A stretch of DNA of 10,431 nt, taken from contig JAGLQP010000029.1 in NCBI GenBank assembly GCA_023136785.1, forward strand, positions 1 through 10,431, in the 5' to 3' direction. The notes beneath the pieces are model-generated. The model ran no database searches. It had not been told where the DNA came from and saw only the letters and a program-made list of their open reading frames with translations. This DNA comes from Spirochaetales bacterium (GTDB lineage Bacteria > Spirochaetota > Spirochaetia > SZUA-6 > DRHE01). Both the position numbers and the translations under genes were made by a program. Within the stretch, counting starts at the first letter, position 1. Every line of letters begins with the position of its first letter. Positions 6,425 to 10,431 of the stretch are shown piece after piece.

Positions 6425-7709
6425 CCTTCGAACTGTCCGTAGGTTTCGACGGTTTTTTGGGGCGAGGTTTTTTACTCTTTTCCAACATCGACTGAATAAT
6501 TTTCTTATTGTCCAGGAGAGAGCTGAGACTGCGGTCGGAGTGCAGCCTGTAGATCACCCTGGCAAAGAGATAGCCGATATCCGTCGACACGTACCACTCC
6601 CGGCCGAGCAGATTCTGATCGTGGTACACGGCATTGGTGCCGATGAAGCGGAAGAACAAGCCCTCGCGGTAAGCCTCATCGAAGGCTTCGATCGCCCCCC
6701 CGCTGAACAGGGGAAGACTGGCTGCGCAGATGATACGCTCGGCTCCCATACTTTTGAGCGTGGACATGGCCCTGAGCATGGTGCCCCCGGTTCCGAGCAT
6801 GTCATCGGCCATGAACACGGTTTTCCCCTCCACCGAGCCGAGCAGGCGGACATTGGTTATGTTGTTGTGCCTGGCATCTTTGGATGCATAGGAGTAGTCC
6901 CGCTCCTTGTACAGCATGCCGAGAGATTTGCTGAGAGTATTGGCGTAGAACTTATTGCGGACGATGGAGCCCGTGTCGGGGGAGATGATCACGAGATCAG
7001 GGCTCTGCAGATCCACAATCGTCGACAGGGCTCTCAGAATTTGATAGGAACCATGCAGATCTTCCAGCCGCAGACGATTGAAACTGTTGTCGATTTCTTT
7101 CGAGTGAATGTCGAGGGTGATGATCCGTTCCACTCCGGCGAACTCCAAGAACTGTCCCAATCGGGCCGCTACCAGCGCCTCCCGTCCCTGTTTTTTGTGT
7201 TGCCGGGCGTATGGGTAGGTAGGCAGCACCGCGGTGATTCGTTTGGCTCCCGCTTGCAGAGCCGCGTCGATGCTTACCAGCAGGCAGAAGAAATGGTCGT
7301 TCACCGACAGTTCGAAGGTATCCTCATCCCCTCTGTTCAACGGAATCGGGTAGTGATTCTCCACATCCTGAACGATATAAATGTCCATGTTGCGGATGGA
7401 AGTCAGGATTTCCGCTTTGTATTCCCCGTTGGCAAAACGGGTGAACTGAACCGGAACGCGGAAGCTGGGGGGACGGAACTGGTCGACGGGCAGGGTTAAG
7501 TCGACCGTAGTCGGTCTCAGGTCCATGGTCAGGTTGATCCGCCGGATGATCTCCTCTCGACTGATCCCGTACTTTTGAGCTAAATAGCCAACCTTTCGGC
7601 GAAACTTCCGCTGGGATACCTCCTCCAGGTCGGCTGTCAATTTGGCGGCAAATCCTGCCGCGCCGGGGCAGGCCAGAATCCCGATCTGTTCAGGAATTGC
7701 ATAAATCAT
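6414..7709 (-). CDS. prs: Ribose-phosphate pyrophosphokinase (PRPP synthetase), extended form
   Basis: Makes PRPP from ribose-5-phosphate and ATP for purine, pyrimidine, NAD, histidine and tryptophan synthesis, in the cytoplasm. Recognisable segments are FTRFANGE (89-96), LPTYPYARQHKKQGRE (162-177), LDIHS (199-203), the ribose-phosphate loop ISPDTGS (242-248), K268-x-R270 of the catalytic loop, and the PRPP motif ADDMLGTGGT (301-310). At 431 residues it is over 100 longer than the usual 315 or so. It has an extra N-terminal region of about 85 residues, an insertion around 117-135, and a lysine/proline-rich tail from about 411. The usual acidic residue after DDxx is glycine (G306). It follows the epimerase by 9 bases and is probably co-transcribed. 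No clear ribosome site precedes the ATG, which is the only plausible in-frame start near the conserved N-terminus. I associate similar long forms with spirochaetes (memory, unverified). Confidence 0.9.
   Translation of the reverse strand: MIYAIPEQIGILACPGAAGFAAKLTADLEEVSQRKFRRKVGYLAQKYGISREEIIRRINLTMDLRPTTVDLTLPVDQFRPPSFRVPVQFTRFANGEYKAEILTSIRNMDIYIVQDVENHYPIPLNRGDEDTFELSVNDHFFCLLVSIDAALQAGAKRITAVLPTYPYARQHKKQGREALVAARLGQFLEFAGVERIITLDIHSKEIDNSFNRLRLEDLHGSYQILRALSTIVDLQSPDLVIISPDTGSIVRNKFYANTLSKSLGMLYKERDYSYASKDARHNNITNVRLLGSVEGKTVFMADDMLGTGGTMLRAMSTLKSMGAERIICAASLPLFSGGAIEAFDEAYREGLFFRFIGTNAVYHDQNLLGREWYVSTDIGYLFARVIYRLHSDRSLSSLLDNKKIIQSMLEKSKKPRPKKPSKPTDSSKASP
6437..6458 (+). terminator. 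Weak intrinsic terminator candidate after the aminotransferase gene
   Basis: CCGT (6437-6440) can pair with ACGG (6449-6452), followed at once by six T (6453-6458), 12 bases after the aminotransferase TAG. A second T6 lies at 6468-6473. The stem is only 4 bp, and an alternative 5-bp pairing (6428-6432 with 6445-6449) is possible. The element lies inside the coding sequence of the opposing prs gene, so it may be fortuitous. Confidence 0.35.
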
Positions 7710-7718
7710 AGGAGTCCA

Positions 7719-8642
7719 TCAAGAGAAATACTTCACCGTCCTGGAAAGCCCCTCGTGAAGATCGACAGAGGGGCTCCATGCCAGGATTTTTTTCGCTTTT
7801 CCGATGTCTAGACAGCTGCGGCAAAGATCCCCGGGTCTGGCATCTGCCCACTTAGGCTCGGGCGGGTTCTTGAACAAGGAGCTGATTTCTCTGTACAGCG
7901 CCCCGGTCGTGGTGGTAACGCCTGTACCGATATTGATGAGCTCCCCGACCCCCTTGTCCGCGGCTTGAAGATTTGCCCTGGCAATGTCTTCCACATATAC
8001 GTAGTCCCGCAACATCCCGTCCGGCTCTTCGGGGTAGGAAAATACCGTAGGAGTCTCTCCCCCCAAAAGGGAATTGATAAAGATCGATACGACTCCCGCC
8101 TCGCCGAGAGGATTCTGACGGGGACCATATACGTTGGAGTAGCGTAACACTGTGTATTTCAGACCGTGCTGCTCTGCGTAGAAACGCAGGTACTGTTCGC
8201 CCAGGTATTTATGGATTCCGTAAGGAGAGATGGGTTGAGACGGATGGTCTTCCGGAGTGGGCATGATTTCGGTGTCTCCGTAGATTGCGCCGCCTGTGGA
8301 GATGAAAATGAATTTTTTGATGGAGTGACGCACTGAAGTCTCAAGGAGGTTGAGCAGTCCCAGGGCGTTGATCTTGGCGTCCTGGATCGGATCTCGGGTG
8401 GAGACCGTGACGCTGATCTGAGCGGCGTGGTGATCCACGATTTCAGGTTTTTCCAGCTCGAATACCTTATCCAGCTCCTGAGCGCCGATGTCCAGGAGAT
8501 ACAACTTCGCTTTTTTCGGTATGTTCTTCGTACTGCCTGTGCTGAGATTGTCAACAATGATCACCTCGTGACCCGCGTTGACATAGGCATCCGCTACGTG
8601 GGAGCCGATGAATCCCGCCCCCCCTGTGATGAGGATTTTCAT
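7719..8642 (-). CDS. NAD-dependent nucleotide-sugar epimerase/dehydratase (extended SDR, GalE-like)
   Basis: A 307-residue extended short-chain dehydrogenase/reductase, of the family that epimerises or dehydrates NDP-sugars (UDP-glucose 4-epimerase and relatives) in the cytoplasm for surface polysaccharide or galactose metabolism. The Rossmann motif TGGAGFIGSH is at 6-15, with acidic D31 for the NAD ribose (VDNLSTG). HHAAQISV is at 71-78, the catalytic STGG is at 115-118, and the Tyr-Lys pair YGIHK is at 141-145. RYSNVYGPRQ and the C-terminal RPGDL substrate motif follow. The exact substrate is not decided by sequence. I chose the ATG at 8642, giving MKILITGG; a GTG at 8648 would add two residues. 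AAGGGG lies about 20 bases upstream, too far to be convincing. Its TGA is 9 bases before prs, so the two form an operon. The IS66 element lies directly upstream. Confidence 0.9.
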   Translation of the reverse strand: MKILITGGAGFIGSHVADAYVNAGHEVIIVDNLSTGSTKNIPKKAKLYLLDIGAQELDKVFELEKPEIVDHHAAQISVTVSTRDPIQDAKINALGLLNLLETSVRHSIKKFIFISTGGAIYGDTEIMPTPEDHPSQPISPYGIHKYLGEQYLRFYAEQHGLKYTVLRYSNVYGPRQNPLGEAGVVSIFINSLLGGETPTVFSYPEEPDGMLRDYVYVEDIARANLQAADKGVGELINIGTGVTTTTGALYREISSLFKNPPEPKWADARPGDLCRSCLDIGKAKKILAWSPSVDLHEGLSRTVKYFS

Positions 8643-8653
8643 ATACACTCAAG

Positions 8654-8682
8654 ACAATAGCATCCCCTTTCCCGCTGGTCAA
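8654..8682 (-). promoter_or_regulatory. Predicted promoter of the epimerase-prs operon
   Basis: On the minus strand, TTGACC (8677-8682) and TATTGT (8654-8659) are separated by exactly 17 bases. Eleven bases lie between the -10 box and the ATG at 8642 (five to the alternative GTG), so the leader would be only a few bases and carry no Shine-Dalgarno. The IS end is 55 bases upstream of the -35 box, so this promoter is intact and outside the insertion. Confidence 0.5.
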
Positions 8683-8737
8683 CCATTCCGAAACAGTTCT
8701 CTGTACATTGGAGAAACCCGAAATTTTAAAGTTTTTC

Positions 8738-8755
8738 GTAACTATTCAGCTGTTT
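8738..8755. repeat. Left terminal inverted repeat of the IS66 element
   Basis: Reads GTAACTATTCAGCTGTTT and is an exact reverse complement of 10297-10314. Counting the adjoining base on each side (8737 and 10315), 19 bp match. The transposase stop codon lies one base inside it. Confidence 0.93.
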
Positions 8756-8756
8756 C

Positions 8757-10229
8757 TTAGCATATTTGTGATAACAAATACTTTCCAGCGAAAATTTCCT
8801 GAAGGCATGAGATGACATTCAATCCCTGTTTTTTCGACGTGGAGATGTAGCTCCTTATCTTACAGAACGTCATTGCCCCTTCGAAGCTGCGAAAGGTTCC
8901 AGATATTTTCTGCTGTACCTTCATCATTCGAATGTCCCGTTCTCCAAGGTTGTTATCAAAGGCCACTGAAAAATCGTACATGAACGCCAGCACCGCCTCC
9001 TGGTGTTGCTGTAGTCGTTCCAAGAGATTCCGCACCTTACTCTTTTTCTTTCGTCCCCGCTTTTTCTTCCCAGGCGTTTCGGCCGGCGGGGGGTTGGCTT
9101 CCATGCCCATCTCAAGGATCCGTCGATATCTTTGTTCAAAGCCTTGAATGGTTTTCGCGGCAAACTTTTTTCCCTTGCTCTTATCCCTTTTCTGCTTTAC
9201 CTCCAGGAGAAAATCGATCATCTGCTGGGCCCATGGCTGCTCATATTGTTCATGGGCAGCAGTCAACTCTCGAAGATGATGGGCATTACATAACCCATGC
9301 TCACAGCTATAGTTGAAATAACTTTTCCACCCATCGTGCACCGCTCGGCCTTCAAACAACGGAAGGATCCCGATATCATCGAAGGCTATACCCCCACGCT
9401 TTTCATGCGGCTGGTAATAGGTAAGGACCTCCGTTCCGGCTACATGAAGCCAGTGCAGTTTACCGGAAATCCTCATACCGGTTTCATCAAAGTGCACGAT
9501 CGGAGAATCACTGATGGCTTCTTTGATCCTCTCATTCACCTCTTCTAATCGTTTGCCAGTCTCCCGGTCAATATTGACCAGCGTGCCGGCGCTCAGCGGA
9601 ACGCCAAACAAATCTTCAAAAAGTTCCGCTGCTCTATCATAGGAAAGAAGCGCGTAGTTCTTGATATATACTGCATTCGCTTTCAGCCGAGGCCCATACT
9701 GGACTTTGTGGGTAATATCATCTGGAAACTCAGCGGTGGTCACGGCCCCACACGCATCGCATTCTTTGATTTCTGCTCGATGCTCGATCACTTCTACTTT
9801 GATCGGGGGAGTGTCAAATACTTGCCGACGATCATACCCTGTAGCTTGCTTGTCTTTCAAAGAGTTTGAACAGCTTCCACAGCACTCAACCTTATGGACC
9901 TTGACCTTGTCCGGCTTAGCCACCATCTTCAGTGTATTTCCTTCATGACCTTTTTGCCCGCCTGGCTTTTTGCCCGTGGGCTTTCTCACTTTCGGAATCT
10001 TTTTCATCCCGTCACTGGATGGCGGCTTGTTGCTGTTGCGACTGTTCATCTTGAGCTGTCGCTCAACCTCTTGTAGCCGCTCGTGCAATTGTTGGATATT
10101 ATTTTGCAGATTTTCAATATCGTGTTGCAGGTATTCGACCAGGGAAAAAATAGCTTCCGGGCCTGCTTGATACAGAGTAAAGACTTGCTCTTGTGTAAGC
10201 TTCTTTGGCTCTTTGCCTTTCCCTCCCAT
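8757..10229 (-). CDS. tnpC: IS66 family transposase TnpC
   Basis: A 490-residue DDE transposase. An N-terminal coiled-coil helix spans about 27-60, followed by the family hallmark NSRNSNKPPSSD (62-73) and the basic GKKPGGQKGHEG region (86-97). A zinc-finger-like set of cysteines is at C116/C117/C120 and C157/C160. The catalytic core has D248 in VHFDETGMRI, D299 in AVHDGWKSY and E430 in FDNNLGERDIR. The CNAHHLREL motif is at 314-322, and a very basic linker (GKKKRGRKKKSK) precedes the last catalytic residue. No frameshift or stop interrupts it, and the length is normal. The gene fills the element almost from end to end, finishing with TAA beside the left repeat. No ribosome site precedes the ATG; a -10-like TATATT lies 7 bases upstream. 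Confidence 0.95.
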   Translation of the reverse strand: MGGKGKEPKKLTQEQVFTLYQAGPEAIFSLVEYLQHDIENLQNNIQQLHERLQEVERQLKMNSRNSNKPPSSDGMKKIPKVRKPTGKKPGGQKGHEGNTLKMVAKPDKVKVHKVECCGSCSNSLKDKQATGYDRRQVFDTPPIKVEVIEHRAEIKECDACGAVTTAEFPDDITHKVQYGPRLKANAVYIKNYALLSYDRAAELFEDLFGVPLSAGTLVNIDRETGKRLEEVNERIKEAISDSPIVHFDETGMRISGKLHWLHVAGTEVLTYYQPHEKRGGIAFDDIGILPLFEGRAVHDGWKSYFNYSCEHGLCNAHHLRELTAAHEQYEQPWAQQMIDFLLEVKQKRDKSKGKKFAAKTIQGFEQRYRRILEMGMEANPPPAETPGKKKRGRKKKSKVRNLLERLQQHQEAVLAFMYDFSVAFDNNLGERDIRMMKVQQKISGTFRSFEGAMTFCKIRSYISTSKKQGLNVISCLQEIFAGKYLLSQIC

Positions 10230-10236
10230 GTTTTTA

Positions 10237-10265
10237 AATATATCAAAGAGCCGTTGTAAAGTCTA
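10237..10265 (-). promoter_or_regulatory. Predicted transposase promoter
   Basis: On the minus strand, TAGACT (10260-10265) and TATATT (10237-10242) are 17 bases apart. Only 7 bases separate the -10 box from the transposase ATG, implying a leaderless or near-leaderless message. The AGGAGGGGG near 10286-10295 on the same strand looks like a ribosome site, but it is over 50 bases upstream of the ATG. Confidence 0.4.
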
Positions 10266-10296
10266 GTCTGTATACTTTTTTAGACACCCCCTCCTA

Positions 10297-10314
10297 AAAC
10301 AGCTGAATAGTTAC
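10297..10314. repeat. Right terminal inverted repeat of the IS66 element
   Basis: Exact reverse complement of the left repeat at 8738-8755, ending in TTAC as expected for an IS66 end. A TATAAA hexamer starts two bases outside it (10316-10321). Confidence 0.93.
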
Positions 10315-10387
10315 GTATAAACAGTGTTTAAATTGCTTCACAGATATCAATTGTATCCATTTCTCGAATCGGAGAAAGGAAGCTGAA

Positions 10388-10431
10388 ATGAAAAAGGTCA
10401 AGCTTCTGCTGATACCGCTATTCGGACTTAT
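10388..10431 (+). CDS. 5' end of a gene for an exported protein (runs off the window)
   Basis: The ATG at 10388 is preceded by GGAGAAAGGAAG, with AAGGA at 10376-10380 seven bases before the start, the best ribosome site on this side of the window. Fourteen codons are visible, starting MKKVKLLLIPLFGL: a basic n-region followed by a hydrophobic core, as in a signal peptide or lipoprotein leader. Nothing more can be said about function. The gene lies 73 bases from the IS66 right end and reads away from it, so the insertion sits in its upstream region and may have displaced or supplied its promoter. Confidence 0.6.
   Translation, partial: MKKVKLLLIPLFGL

Larger units (their letters stand above)
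8738..10314 (-). mobile_element. IS66-family insertion sequence, single-ORF (ISBst12-like) type
   Basis: The element is 1577 bp, bounded by perfect 18-bp inverted repeats that begin with GTAA, the typical IS66 end. It encodes only the DDE transposase TnpC; the accessory tnpA and tnpB genes of larger IS66 elements are absent, as in the ISBst12 subgroup. The base composition is visibly more AT-rich than the neighbouring genes, consistent with recent arrival. IS66 elements normally make 8-bp target duplications. The flanks here (AGTTTTTC on the left, GTATAAAC on the right) do not match. The transposase ORF is intact, so the element could be active. Confidence 0.88.

Noticed and set aside
6540..7499. 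Plus-strand open frame of 319 codons inside prs
   Set aside because: It lies entirely antisense to a well-supported PRPP synthetase and has no motif or ribosome site of note.
8697..8715. TTCTC/GAGAA inverted repeat between the IS and the epimerase promoter
   Set aside because: It is five base pairs, AT-leaning and without a T tract, so it is unlikely to terminate transposase read-through.
10261..10285. Hairpin GTCTA/TAGAC upstream of the transposase
   Set aside because: It is only 5 bp with a 15-base loop; too weak to call a regulatory structure or attenuator.

Overview
The window is ordinary bacterial chromosome, moderately GC-rich and tightly packed, with one insertion sequence near the right end. 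No rRNA, tRNA, CRISPR or phage genes are visible, and no gene-free stretch exceeds 100 bases. The host is Gram-negative in style (two exported proteins, a nucleotide-sugar epimerase). The long PRPP synthetase and the AroD-AroE fusion resemble forms I associate with Spirochaetota. That assignment is an impression, not proven here.

Layout from left to right. (1) 18-2534 (+) is a complete glycogen/alpha-glucan phosphorylase. (2) 2535-2617 is a short convergent gap with two strong inverted repeats. (3) 2618-3322 (-) is a DUF554 membrane protein. (4) 3323-3402 is a divergent promoter region in which the two predicted promoters share their -35 positions. (5) 3403-6424 (+) is a three-gene operon whose start and stop codons overlap (TAATG, ATGA): a small exported protein with two BamE-like repeats, a bifunctional 3-dehydroquinate dehydratase/shikimate dehydrogenase, and a class V aminotransferase. 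(6) 6414-8642 (-) is an SDR-family nucleotide-sugar epimerase followed by an extended ribose-phosphate pyrophosphokinase, whose end overlaps the aminotransferase by 11 bases. (7) 8738-10314 is a complete IS66-family element of the single-ORF type, with perfect 18-bp inverted repeats but no recognisable target duplication. (8) 10388 onward is the first 14 codons of a gene for an exported protein.

The genes are mostly central metabolism: glycogen breakdown, the shikimate pathway, amino-group transfer, PRPP supply and sugar-nucleotide chemistry. No new defence or mobile system is apparent. The points most worth a second look are: three minus-strand genes whose predicted promoters put transcription starts at or within a few bases of the start codon, with no Shine-Dalgarno; the small BamE-like protein coupled to aroDE; and residue changes in conserved motifs of AroDE and the PRPP synthetase.
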